52,208 nt of DNA from an uncultured Acidimicrobiales bacterium (GTDB lineage Bacteria; Actinomycetota; Acidimicrobiia; Acidimicrobiales; SZUA-35), in the NCBI GenBank assembly GCA_938002965.1, contig CALKZY010000021.1, positions 1 to 52,208 of the forward strand. The letters run 5' to 3'. Positions 40,997 to 48,135 of this stretch are shown here, one piece after another. A program made the translations under genes and the position numbers. The notes below the pieces were generated by a model. The model had not been told where the DNA came from, did no database searches, and saw only the letters and a list, made by a program, of their open reading frames with translations. How positions within the stretch are numbered: the first letter of the stretch is position 1; the number at the start of each line of letters is the position of its first letter.

Positions 40997-41438
40997 CCGT
41001 TTTGCGGCGGCGACCGAACAACAGCGATGACCGCTCGTCGAACACTTCGGGGAAGCTACTGATCTGATTCAGGATGACCTGCTGTAAGGTCTCGGCGTCA
41101 GGCACGGCCAGGTGGATGATGAGGTCTTCGGCCCCGGTGATGAGATCGATTCCGATTGTTTCCGGCAGCGCCCACATGCGTTCGGTGAATGCTGCGATGA
41201 TCTCGTTGCTCTTCGGTTGAAGCCGAACAAACACCAGGGCCTGGAGGCCACGACCGAGCGCTTGCAAGTCGACGTGGCCGTGGTAGCCGGTGAAGACACC
41301 CTTGCGCTCCAGTTCCCGTACTCGGCCCAGCGACGTTGACGGAGCGAGACCGACTATCGACGCCAGCGCCCGGTTTGTCTGTCGAGCGTTGGCTTGAAGC
41401 TCGCTGATCAGCGTCTGGTCAATGGCATCAAAGTCCAT
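40959..41438 (-). CDS. Lrp/AsnC family transcriptional regulator
   Basis: A 159-residue regulator: an N-terminal winged helix-turn-helix (DAIDQTLISELQANARQTNR then LASIVGLAPSTSLGRVRELE) and a C-terminal RAM/AsnC effector domain (about 70-150, LVFVRLQPK and GAEDLIIHLAV). Lrp/AsnC proteins sense amino acids, often branched-chain ones. It is divergent from the 2-oxoacid dehydrogenase operon with a shared 220-base promoter region, so it very likely controls that operon and itself. GGGAGG lies before the ATG. The 3' end overlaps the PPOX gene in antisense by 38 bases. Confidence 0.92.
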   Translation of the reverse strand: MDFDAIDQTLISELQANARQTNRALASIVGLAPSTSLGRVRELERKGVFTGYHGHVDLQALGRGLQALVFVRLQPKSNEIIAAFTERMWALPETIGIDLITGAEDLIIHLAVPDAETLQQVILNQISSFPEVFDERSSLLFGRRRKTVIEPIEGHSSAR

Positions 41439-41539
41439 TCTTTCCTCCCGTCAAGTGTTCACTTTCCTGACAAATGGTAGAGCCATTATCGAACTTCTAG
41501 CTTCTGTCATCAGTAGTTGCCGAATTACATACGCTCTTG

Positions 41540-41569
41540 TTGACCAGATAACGAACGTCAGAGGATAAT
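41540..41569 (+). promoter_or_regulatory. Promoter of the branched-chain 2-oxoacid dehydrogenase operon
   Basis: TTGACC (41540-41545) and GATAAT (41564-41569) with 18-base spacing form the best sigma-70-type promoter in the window. Transcription would start near 41576, giving a leader of about 85 bases before the E1alpha start. The region between it and the divergent Lrp/AsnC gene is where an autoregulatory operator is expected. Confidence 0.6.
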
Positions 41570-41661
41570 CAGTCCATGGTCTCGTATCTTCGCCCGTCGA
41601 CAGGGAAATATGGGGCTTCCGCCTCACAAGCGGTCCCCACCGAGCGATGGAGATGGCAAGG

Positions 41662-42969
41662 ATGACCATTCACCAGACAGAACTCCGCCTTCACGTTCCC
41701 GAGCCGGCCGCTCGCCCCGGCGAGGATCCGGACTTCTCGTCGCTCGTCGTTCCCGCCATTGACGAGACCCCAAGGCCGAGCATCGACATTCCGGCCTTCG
41801 ACACCTATCCGCTGGCCACCGGAATGGTTCGGGTGATGGCCAACAACCCAACCGATGCACCGTCGGCCCGGGTGGGCACCGTCAGCCAGTGGGACCCGGC
41901 GCTGTCAACCGAGACCAAGCTGGCCGGCTATCGGAACATGATGCTTACCCGTCTGGTAGAAGAACAGTTTCTCATGCTGCAACGGCAAGGCAAAGCGGCT
42001 TTCGCCATTCGGTCGCTAGGCGAGGAAGCGGTAGCGGTATCGGCCGCCATGGCCGTCGACGCCACCACCCCTGGCTACGGACCCGGCCGGGATATGCACT
42101 TTCCCACCTATCGGCAGGCTGGTCTTCTGGTGGCCAACCGTCACTCACTCGTCGAGATGACCTGCCAGGTGCTATCCAACTCGGGCGATCGACTCCTAGG
42201 CGCTCAGCTCCCCGGTTTGCATTCGGTGGTCGAGGCCGGGTTCTTCTCCATCTCAGGCAATCTGGGCACCCAGATGATTCAGGCCGTCGGATGGGCCATG
42301 GCCTCGGCCATCGAAAACAAGCGCAACGTAGCCGTGGCCTGGACCGGCGAAGGGGCCACCGCCGAGAACGACTTCCACTCGGCCATGGTGTTCGCCTCGG
42401 TCTACCAACCACCGACCATTCTCAATGTGGTTAACAATCAGTGGGCCATCTCCAGCTTCCAAGGAATCGCCGGTGGCATGAACGCCCCGTTCGCCCAACG
42501 AGGTATCGGCTACGGCATTGCCACTCTTCGGGTCGATGGCAATGACTTCCTGGCTGGCTACGCCGCCACCAAGTGGGCTACCGAACGGGCCCGGGCCGGG
42601 TACGGGCCAAGCTTGATCGAGTGGGTCACCTACCGAGCGGCTTCACACTCAAGTTCCGACGACCCCAGCCGCTATCGACCTAAACACGCAGCGGAGTCTT
42701 GGCCTCTCGGCGATCCCATCGAGCGCCTGGCCGATCATCTGATCGCCGGCGGCGAAACCACCCAGGTCGAACTGGACCAGCTCAACGACGAAGCGAAGGT
42801 CGAAGTCGACGCCGCAGTGGCCGAAGCCGAAGCGATGGGGACAATCAAAGATGGCATCAACACTCCGCCCCGGGAGATGTTCAAACACGTCTACGCCACA
42901 CCGCCCCCTCACCTGATCGAACAAGCGGCTAGTTGCGGCGAAGATCTCAGCTCCGGAGGTGATCGCTGA
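41662..42969 (+). CDS. bkdA: Branched-chain 2-oxoacid dehydrogenase E1 alpha subunit
   Basis: Thiamine-diphosphate-dependent decarboxylase subunit. The ThDP motif is GEGATAENDFHSAM, ending at NVVNNQWAISS (GDG-like start and NN end). LEEAV-type contacts, the phosphorylation-loop-like YRAASHSSSDDPSRYR and the helix GYRNMMLTRLVEEQF match the E1alpha of branched-chain complexes rather than pyruvate ones. From the ATG at 41662 the protein has 435 residues; GGAG nine bases upstream supports it, and an ATG at 41647 would add five. The stop overlaps the E1beta start by one base (TGATG). Confidence 0.92.
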   Translation: MTIHQTELRLHVPEPAARPGEDPDFSSLVVPAIDETPRPSIDIPAFDTYPLATGMVRVMANNPTDAPSARVGTVSQWDPALSTETKLAGYRNMMLTRLVEEQFLMLQRQGKAAFAIRSLGEEAVAVSAAMAVDATTPGYGPGRDMHFPTYRQAGLLVANRHSLVEMTCQVLSNSGDRLLGAQLPGLHSVVEAGFFSISGNLGTQMIQAVGWAMASAIENKRNVAVAWTGEGATAENDFHSAMVFASVYQPPTILNVVNNQWAISSFQGIAGGMNAPFAQRGIGYGIATLRVDGNDFLAGYAATKWATERARAGYGPSLIEWVTYRAASHSSSDDPSRYRPKHAAESWPLGDPIERLADHLIAGGETTQVELDQLNDEAKVEVDAAVAEAEAMGTIKDGINTPPREMFKHVYATPPPHLIEQAASCGEDLSSGGDR

Positions 42970-43976
42970 TGGCCACCATGATCGAAGCCATTCGAGACGC
43001 TCTCGGCGTGATGATGGAACGCGACAAACGGGTGGTTTCGTTCGGTGAGGACGCCGGCTACTTCGGCGGCGTGTTTCGCTGCACCGAAGGTTTGCAGCAA
43101 CGCTTCGGCCCGCACCGTTCCTTCGACACCCCGATCTCTGAAAGCGGCATCGTGGGCGCGGCGGTCGGCATGGCAACGTACGGATTGCGCCCTGTGGCCG
43201 AGATCCAGTTCGCCGACTACATGTATCCCGGCTATGACCAAATCGTTTCCGAAGCGGCTCGCATGCGATCCCGCTCGGCCGGTGAGTTCACCACACCCCT
43301 CGTGATCCGCATGCCGGTTGGCGGCGGCATCCGAGGCGGCCAAACCCACTCGCAGAGCCCCGAGGCCCTCTTCACCCACGTTGCCGGCCTAAAGACGGTG
43401 ATTCCGTCAAACCCGGTTGATGCCAAAGGTCTGCTCATCGCCTCCATCGAGGATCCGGACCCGGTGATATTCCTGGAACCGAAGCGGTTGTACAACGGCC
43501 CTTTCGACGGCCACCATGATCGACCGATCCAACCTTGGACCGGCCACCGGATGGGTGAACTGCCGGAAGGCTATTTCTCAACACCGCTGGGAAAGGCCAA
43601 CATATGGAGGCCCGGATCAGCGGTCACCGTCTTGGCCTATGGAACCCTGGTGCATGTGGCCGAGACAGCAGCCGACGAAGCCGGAGTCGATGCTGAAATC
43701 ATCGACCTGCGTACCCTGCTCCCCATCGACACCGAGACCATTACCGAATCGGTAAGAAAGACCGGACGTTGCGTCATCGCCCATGAGGCCACCCGTACCA
43801 GCGGGTTCGGAGCCGAGTTGTCGGCCCAGGTTCAGGAGCGCTGCTTTGATTATCTGGAAGCCCCGATCACTCGAGTCACCGGGTTCGACACCCCGTATCC
43901 GGTTGGCCTGGAATGGGTCTACTTCCCCGGTCCTGATCGCTTGGTGAAGGCGTTCAAAGAAGTGATGAGCTACTGA
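42969..43976 (+). CDS. bkdB: Branched-chain 2-oxoacid dehydrogenase E1 beta subunit
   Basis: A 335-residue partner of E1alpha that completes the ThDP site and donates the pyrimidine-activating Glu (in the SFGEDAGYFGGVF region). Motifs are RSFDTPISESGIVGAAVGMA, AEIQFADYMYPGYDQIVSEA and RMPVGGGIRGGQTHSQSPEA, followed by the C-terminal transketolase-like domain with YGTLVHVAETAADEA. Length is as expected. It is joined to E1alpha and E2 by one-base TGATG overlaps, so all three subunits are translationally coupled. The E3 lipoamide dehydrogenase gene is not in the window. Confidence 0.93.
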   Translation: MATMIEAIRDALGVMMERDKRVVSFGEDAGYFGGVFRCTEGLQQRFGPHRSFDTPISESGIVGAAVGMATYGLRPVAEIQFADYMYPGYDQIVSEAARMRSRSAGEFTTPLVIRMPVGGGIRGGQTHSQSPEALFTHVAGLKTVIPSNPVDAKGLLIASIEDPDPVIFLEPKRLYNGPFDGHHDRPIQPWTGHRMGELPEGYFSTPLGKANIWRPGSAVTVLAYGTLVHVAETAADEAGVDAEIIDLRTLLPIDTETITESVRKTGRCVIAHEATRTSGFGAELSAQVQERCFDYLEAPITRVTGFDTPYPVGLEWVYFPGPDRLVKAFKEVMSY

Positions 43977-45337
43977 TGGCTCCGAATTCGACCGCTGACA
44001 CCGATACAGAAACCGGCCTGAAAACCATCATCGTTCCCGATGTCGGCGAGGGCGTGGCCGAAGTGGAGATCGTGTCCTGGATTGCGACCGTCGGCCAATC
44101 GGTGGAGCGCAACGGTCCGGTCGTCGAACTCATGACCGACAAGGCAACCGTCGAGGTTCCGGCCCCGTTTGCCGGTGAACTCGTAGAGGCGGCAGCCGGC
44201 GTGGGTGACGTCATAACCGTCGGCTCACCATTATTTGTCTTGCGCACCGGCGATGGCGTATCCAGCAATGATGTCACCGGCGACGATCGGGCCGACCAGA
44301 ACACCCCGTCCAAGCCGGTGAATGAGCCGATAGCCGCTCAGGAGGCGCCGACAAACGGAGCCCAGGCTGGCGCGAGCTCGGACGACCAGTGGTTCGGAGG
44401 GTCGGCCAGGTCGCCGAAGCCCTCCAAACCCAAGGCCACTCCAGCGCTGCGACGACGAGCCAAAGACCTGGGCGTCGATCTCTCCCAGGTTGACGTAACC
44501 GGTGCGAATGGACGCATCACCCATGACGACCTCGACCGCTTCGTGGCATCACGCCACGGGAGCACCGCCGCCACGGCAACCACGTCGAGAACGGCCAAGA
44601 CCGGGGTTACCGAACAGAACGTGGTCGGGTTGCGGCGAAAGATCTCCCAAAAGATGGTGGCCGCCACCTCGACTATTCCCCACATCACCTACGTGGAGGA
44701 AGTGGACGTCACCTCGCTGGAAGAACTGCGCAAGCAACTCAACGACGAAAACCAGCATCGCAGCGACCTTCCCCGCTTGACTCTGCTGCCGTTTCTGACC
44801 CGAGCCATTGCCAACGCCGTTGGCGAGCTACCCCACCTGAACGCTCACCTGCTTGACGGTGTCAACGATGGGGCCGATGACAAGCCAGATGTGCTCAAGA
44901 CCTTTGAGGCGGTCCACGTCGGCATCGCCACTCAAACCGAAAATGGGTTGATTGTGCCGGTGGTCCGCCACGCCGAGGCTCACACCATCTGGTCGGCCGC
45001 TCAAGCCATTGCCGACGTCACCTCAGCCACCAAGGCAGGCACTGCGCTGGCCACCGATCTGTCCGGCTCGACGATCACCATCACCAGCCTGGGCGCCCTC
45101 GGCGGCATTGTCACCACTCCTGTCATCAACAAGCCGGAAGTGGCCATCGTTGGTGTCAACAAGATCGTGACCCGCCCGGTTTGGGTCGATGGGGAGTTCG
45201 TTCCCCGCAAGATTATGAACCTGTCTTCGTCGTTTGATCACCGGGTGGTCGACGGTTGGGACGCCGCCCAGTTCATCGCTGCCATCCGTCGCCAACTCGA
45301 ACAACCGGCACTGCTGTTCATCGACCCGACGCCCTAG
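43976..45337 (+). CDS. bkdC: Branched-chain 2-oxoacid dehydrogenase E2 (dihydrolipoyl acyltransferase)
   Basis: A 453-residue acyltransferase core subunit. The lipoyl domain (about 15-90) carries Lys56 in ELMTDKATVEV. After a linker rich in Ala, Pro and Asp comes the E3-binding domain (about 148-185; TPALRRRAKDLGVDLSQV, GANGRITHDDL). The catalytic domain (about 215-450) ends with SSSFDHRVVDGWDAAQF, whose HRxxDG gives the active-site His and Asp. It transfers branched acyl groups to CoA. The linkers are typical for the family. It is the last gene of the three-gene operon; the lipoprotein that follows has its own -10 box. Confidence 0.94.
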   Translation: MAPNSTADTDTETGLKTIIVPDVGEGVAEVEIVSWIATVGQSVERNGPVVELMTDKATVEVPAPFAGELVEAAAGVGDVITVGSPLFVLRTGDGVSSNDVTGDDRADQNTPSKPVNEPIAAQEAPTNGAQAGASSDDQWFGGSARSPKPSKPKATPALRRRAKDLGVDLSQVDVTGANGRITHDDLDRFVASRHGSTAATATTSRTAKTGVTEQNVVGLRRKISQKMVAATSTIPHITYVEEVDVTSLEELRKQLNDENQHRSDLPRLTLLPFLTRAIANAVGELPHLNAHLLDGVNDGADDKPDVLKTFEAVHVGIATQTENGLIVPVVRHAEAHTIWSAAQAIADVTSATKAGTALATDLSGSTITITSLGALGGIVTTPVINKPEVAIVGVNKIVTRPVWVDGEFVPRKIMNLSSSFDHRVVDGWDAAQFIAAIRRQLEQPALLFIDPTP

Positions 45338-45385
45338 TCAGATGGTTGCTCGCCGAACCGACGCCCCAACCGCACCTTGATGCGG

Positions 45386-45391
45386 TACCGT
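45386..45391 (+). promoter_or_regulatory. -10 box TACCGT, leaderless start of the lipoprotein gene
   Basis: TACCGT is followed by eight bases and the ATG at 45400, which decides this start over an earlier in-frame codon lying inside the E2 gene. Confidence 0.5.
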
Positions 45392-45399
45392 CTCGACTC

Positions 45400-46005
45400 A
45401 TGTCGAACTGCAGGCGCCTACTCTCTCGAACCTCCGTCGTTTCCCTGATGGTGACGATGGCGCTGCTCGCAGCTGCGTGCGGAAATGGCGAGGACGACGC
45501 CACCGAGAACACGGCGACTGACAGTACACCGACCGAACGGTCCGACACCGTGGCCGCCGTCGAGACAGCAACCACAGCTGAAACGACAGCCGAAGCAACC
45601 ACCACCGAAACAACGGTCGAAGCCCCAACCACCACCGGAGTATCCACCACCGAGACCACAGAAGCTCCTGTGAGTCCGTCACCGCTTGAAGGACTCACAG
45701 TCCGAGTTGACCAGGTAGTGAAGTTCGAGACCGGCGGCACGTCGGCATCCATCGAAGGGGCCGTCATCCGAGGCGAACGCGACGTGTATCGACTGGAAGC
45801 AGCCGCCGGTCAGCAACTCGATGTCACCATCACATCGGTGGAGGACAACGGTGTCTTTGACGTGTTCGACCCGGCCGGCAACAGAATCGCCGATGAGCAA
45901 TTCCAAGCCGCTGTTCCACTGCCCGCCACCGGCGAATACCTAGTAGTGGTCGGCGGGATACGAGGAAACGTCTCTTACACCTTGACCGTCTCCATTCCGG
46001 CCTAG
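45400..46005 (+). CDS. Lipoprotein with Thr/Glu-rich linker
   Basis: A 201-residue lipoprotein. The signal MSNCRRLLSRTSVVSLMVTM continues to LLAAAC, with the lipidated Cys near residue 27. Residues about 30-95 are an acidic and Thr-rich, low-complexity stretch, followed by a compact domain (about 100-200) with VYRLEAAAGQQLDVTITSVE, FDVFDPAGNRI and YLVVVGGIRGNVSYTLTV. This domain resembles the bacterial pre-peptidase C-terminal-like beta-sandwich (PPC-type) or a related secretory fold. Function unknown. It lies at the surface and is transcribed from its own start after the bkd operon. Confidence 0.7.
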   Translation: MSNCRRLLSRTSVVSLMVTMALLAAACGNGEDDATENTATDSTPTERSDTVAAVETATTAETTAEATTTETTVEAPTTTGVSTTETTEAPVSPSPLEGLTVRVDQVVKFETGGTSASIEGAVIRGERDVYRLEAAAGQQLDVTITSVEDNGVFDVFDPAGNRIADEQFQAAVPLPATGEYLVVVGGIRGNVSYTLTVSIPA

Positions 46006-46057
46006 CGGCGGGCTGACCTACGGAAACAATCCAGCCCCTGCGGTGTCTGATGGCGCC

Positions 46058-46063
46058 TATCAT
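46058..46063 (+). promoter_or_regulatory. -10 box TATCAT, leaderless start of the GNAT gene
   Basis: TATCAT is followed by eight bases and the ATG at 46072, with no ribosome-binding site between. Confidence 0.45.
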
Positions 46064-46071
46064 CGCGCTGC

Positions 46072-46734
46072 ATGGCTGACGGCTTGTCCCCCTACCCACC
46101 GCTCAACGTACGGGTGGTTACGCCTCGGCTTGAACTCCTAGGTGCCACCGACGAACTGCTGGAGCAGTTGGCCCCGCTGGTCCGAGGGGGAAAGGCCACG
46201 GCCGATCCGGCGCCTTGGGATGACCCCAGCCCGTTCTACATCGAGGATCCAGACCTGAGGGTCCAGCAGTGGATGCGAGGGATCTGGCGAGGGAGAGGCA
46301 CCCTCCGACCGGACGCCTGGCGGCTGTACTTTGTGGTGATGGTCAACGACGAAGCCGTTGGCTCACAAGACATCACCGGGAACGGCTTCGACGCTTTCGG
46401 AACTGTGGAGAGCACCTCGTGGGTGTCCTCCGACTTTCGGCAACAAGGATTAGGCACCGAGATGCGGCAGGCCATTCTGCACCTGGCCTTCGACGGTCTC
46501 GGCGCCAACGAGGCCCACAGCGAAGCTGGGGTGGAGAATCAAGGGTCCAACGGTGTTTCGAGGCGCCTGGGCTACAAGCCCAACGGCATGTCGTGGGCCA
46601 CGCACCAGGACAAGCCAGTGTTGGGCCAGCGCTGGCGGCTGCTCAGAGAACAGTGGGAGGCCCACCGTCGAGACGATATTCGGTTGTTCGGCGTCGACGA
46701 ATGCCGTACTGCTCTTGGGCTGGAGGCCGCGTAG
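46072..46734 (+). CDS. GNAT family N-acetyltransferase
   Basis: A 220-residue acetyltransferase of the RimJ/RimL-like branch: VRVVTPRLELLGATDELLEQL at the N-terminus is typical, TSWVSSDFRQQGLGTEMRQAIL is the acetyl-CoA-binding motif A, and NEAHSEAGVENQGSNGVSRRLGY is the C-terminal signature (SxxxNxxSxxvxxklGf). Substrate unknown; peptide N-termini or aminoacyl groups are likely for the branch. It begins with its own leaderless promoter. Confidence 0.87.
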   Translation: MADGLSPYPPLNVRVVTPRLELLGATDELLEQLAPLVRGGKATADPAPWDDPSPFYIEDPDLRVQQWMRGIWRGRGTLRPDAWRLYFVVMVNDEAVGSQDITGNGFDAFGTVESTSWVSSDFRQQGLGTEMRQAILHLAFDGLGANEAHSEAGVENQGSNGVSRRLGYKPNGMSWATHQDKPVLGQRWRLLREQWEAHRRDDIRLFGVDECRTALGLEAA

Positions 46735-46786
46735 GCTCAACGCCGACCGATCCGGTCTTAGGTACTGGTGTCGTGGCCTTCGACCG

Positions 46787-47146
46787 CTACTTCGTGTTCT
46801 GACGGGCCGCTAGAACACAGAACTCGTTGCCCTCAGGGTCAGCCAAGACCACCCACGGTACGTCACCTTGGCCAACATCCACACGAGTAGCCCCCATCCC
46901 GATCAGCCGCTCCACCTCGGCGGCCTGGTCGTCGGGACGCAGATCAATGTGGAGACGATTCTTTTCCCGCTTGGCGTCGTCCGCCGCCAGGAATAAGATC
47001 CCCGGCAGCTGACCTGGCGCCGGCTGGATCTCGTACACCACTTGGTCGTCGTCGACGACCACCCATCCAAGCGCCTCACGCCACCACTGGCCCAAGGCAA
47101 CCGGATCTCGGGTGGCGACAACGACCTGCTCCCACTCAACACTCAT
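46787..47146 (-). CDS. Glyoxalase/bleomycin-resistance superfamily protein
   Basis: A 119-residue VOC-fold protein: VVVATRDPVALGQWWREALGW (first module), NRLHIDLRPDDQAAEVERLI and VVLADPEGNEFCVL (end of second module). It resembles the Glyoxalase_6-like group common in actinobacteria. Metal ligands include His (LHIDL) and Glu (GNEFCVL), but activity is unknown. The ATG follows TAGCGT by six bases (leaderless). It is preceded on the same strand by the DsbA-like gene, with a hairpin in the gap. Confidence 0.85.
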   Translation of the reverse strand: MSVEWEQVVVATRDPVALGQWWREALGWVVVDDDQVVYEIQPAPGQLPGILFLAADDAKREKNRLHIDLRPDDQAAEVERLIGMGATRVDVGQGDVPWVVLADPEGNEFCVLAARQNTK

Positions 47147-47152
47147 GACTCG

Positions 47153-47158
47153 ACGCTA
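47153..47158 (-). promoter_or_regulatory. -10 box TAGCGT, leaderless start of the glyoxalase-fold gene
   Basis: TAGCGT on the minus strand ends six bases before the ATG at 47146. Confidence 0.5.
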
Positions 47159-47197
47159 GCCACTCGGCCAATTCTTGCCTTGGCTAATGTTGGCGCA

Positions 47198-47223
47198 TGA
47201 CAGCGCCGAAGGCCACGCTGTCA
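47198..47223 (-). terminator. Hairpin between DsbA-like and glyoxalase-fold genes
   Basis: Perfect 8-base arms TGACAGCG and CGCTGTCA around a 10-base loop lie 32 bases after the DsbA-like stop codon on the minus strand. There is no T-run, so it may stop transcription only with Rho or protect the mRNA end. Confidence 0.35.
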
Positions 47224-47254
47224 CCGATGTGCTGCCTCTCGACGACGGCTAGCG

Positions 47255-47938
47255 CTACTCCGACTGGGCCATTGCCTGCTCGACTTTGACAATCCAGCGC
47301 TCGTAGGAGTCGACGTCTTGTGCGCCAGGAATGGGTAGTACCTCGTTGATGACCACGGTGGGCACGGCAGTTACGCCGTTCTCGATGGCTGAGTTGTGGT
47401 CGTCGATGACGGCTTTGGTCATAGCGGTGTTGTGTTCTTCGATACCGGCGGCAAAGCCAACTCTGTCGACGCCGACTTCGGCGGCAACGTCGAGTAGCAC
47501 GTCCCAATTGGAGATATCACGGTTGTCGGTGAAGTACGCGTTCAGTAACGCGCGGTGGTAGGCGGGAACCCGATTGGGGTCGACAATCTCCAGGGTTTTG
47601 GCCGCAACCTGAGCCGGCAACGAGGACGTTGGCGGGTCGTCCGACTCGTCGGACCACAGCGTGAAGTTGGTGTTCGGCTCCATCCCACCCGGGCGCAACC
47701 ATGACTGGGTGTAGTCGGCGAACTTGGCCCGATCGGTGGTTTTGGGCTCGGTCCGGAGCAGGAACGACTTCCACGTTATGGAGATTCGATCCCCCAGCCG
47801 CTCCTCCAGCTCGTCGAGACGCACGGTCCCGACGTAACACCAAGGTCACAGGAAATCCGACCAAACGGTGAGCGATATCGGCCCCGAGGCCCCTTCTTCA
47901 GCGGGTTCAGCGGCATCCACGGGTTCGTTAACGGCCAT
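47255..47938 (-). CDS. DsbA/FrnE-family thiol oxidoreductase with in-frame UGA, probable selenoprotein
   Basis: Read through the UGA at 47848-47846, the gene encodes 227 residues from the ATG at 47938, which follows a TAGCGT box by seven bases (leaderless). The N-terminal part gives SLTVWSDFL, then UGA, then PWCYVGTVRLDELEE. Family members have CPWC exactly here, so the UGA replaces the first redox Cys by what would be selenocysteine (residue 31). The rest is a normal DsbA-like domain: helical insert with RTEPKTTDRAKFADY, TAVPTVVINEVLPIPGAQ with the cis-Pro and GAQ motifs of FrnE-like proteins, then a C-terminal helix. A 9-bp hairpin starts 11 nt after the UGA. A conventional call would start at the internal GTG at 47824 and lose the active site. 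A disabled gene is the alternative, but the intact frame on both sides and the hairpin argue for recoding. Confidence 0.82.
47812..47834 (-). other. SECIS-like hairpin downstream of the in-frame UGA
   Basis: In the mRNA, after UGA and 11 nt, arm CGUCGGGAC pairs with GUCUCGACG (nine pairs, one G-U) around the loop CGUGC. The loop begins 21 nt after the UGA, inside the window reported for bacterial SECIS elements, and its second base is G as favoured. The hairpin lies entirely in coding sequence, as in bacterial formate dehydrogenase genes. Confidence 0.7.
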
Positions 47939-47945
47939 GAACACG

Positions 47946-47951
47946 ACGCTA
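47946..47951 (-). promoter_or_regulatory. -10 box TAGCGT, leaderless start of the UGA-containing DsbA-like gene
   Basis: TAGCGT on the minus strand ends seven bases before the ATG at 47938. It supports the long gene model over a start at the internal GTG at 47824, which lacks any such signal. Confidence 0.55.
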
Positions 47952-47992
47952 CTAGATGGTTACAGACCCAGGCCATATCACCCAAAAAGAGC

Positions 47993-47998
47993 TATAGT
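47993..47998 (+). promoter_or_regulatory. -10 box TATAGT of the amino acid binding-protein gene
   Basis: TATAGT is a near-consensus -10 for the binding-protein gene. It leaves a leader of about 130 bases ending in GGGAGAGG before the ATG at 48136, unlike the leaderless divergent gene. Confidence 0.5.
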
Positions 47999-48135
47999 TG
48001 ACGCACTCGCCGCAGGAAAGACTTCTGTGGCGAGCCACGGGTCAGGGCGTGTCACAGACGAGTATGCCCAGGACGTGCGAGACAACGTTAACCGTCACGA
48101 GGATGTGGCGTTCCCCTAGGGAGAGGTATTCCTAT

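Noticed and set aside
47197..47289. Short plus-strand ORF of 30 codons with TAATGT six bases before its ATG
   Set aside because: It looks like a leaderless start but the peptide is low-complexity, antisense to the end of the DsbA-like gene and overlaps the hairpin; not supported beyond the -10-like string.
47255..47824. A 189-residue DsbA-like ORF starting at the internal GTG (47824)
   Set aside because: It lacks the strand, helix and active-site Cys region of the family; the frame continues upstream through UGA to a well-placed ATG with a promoter.
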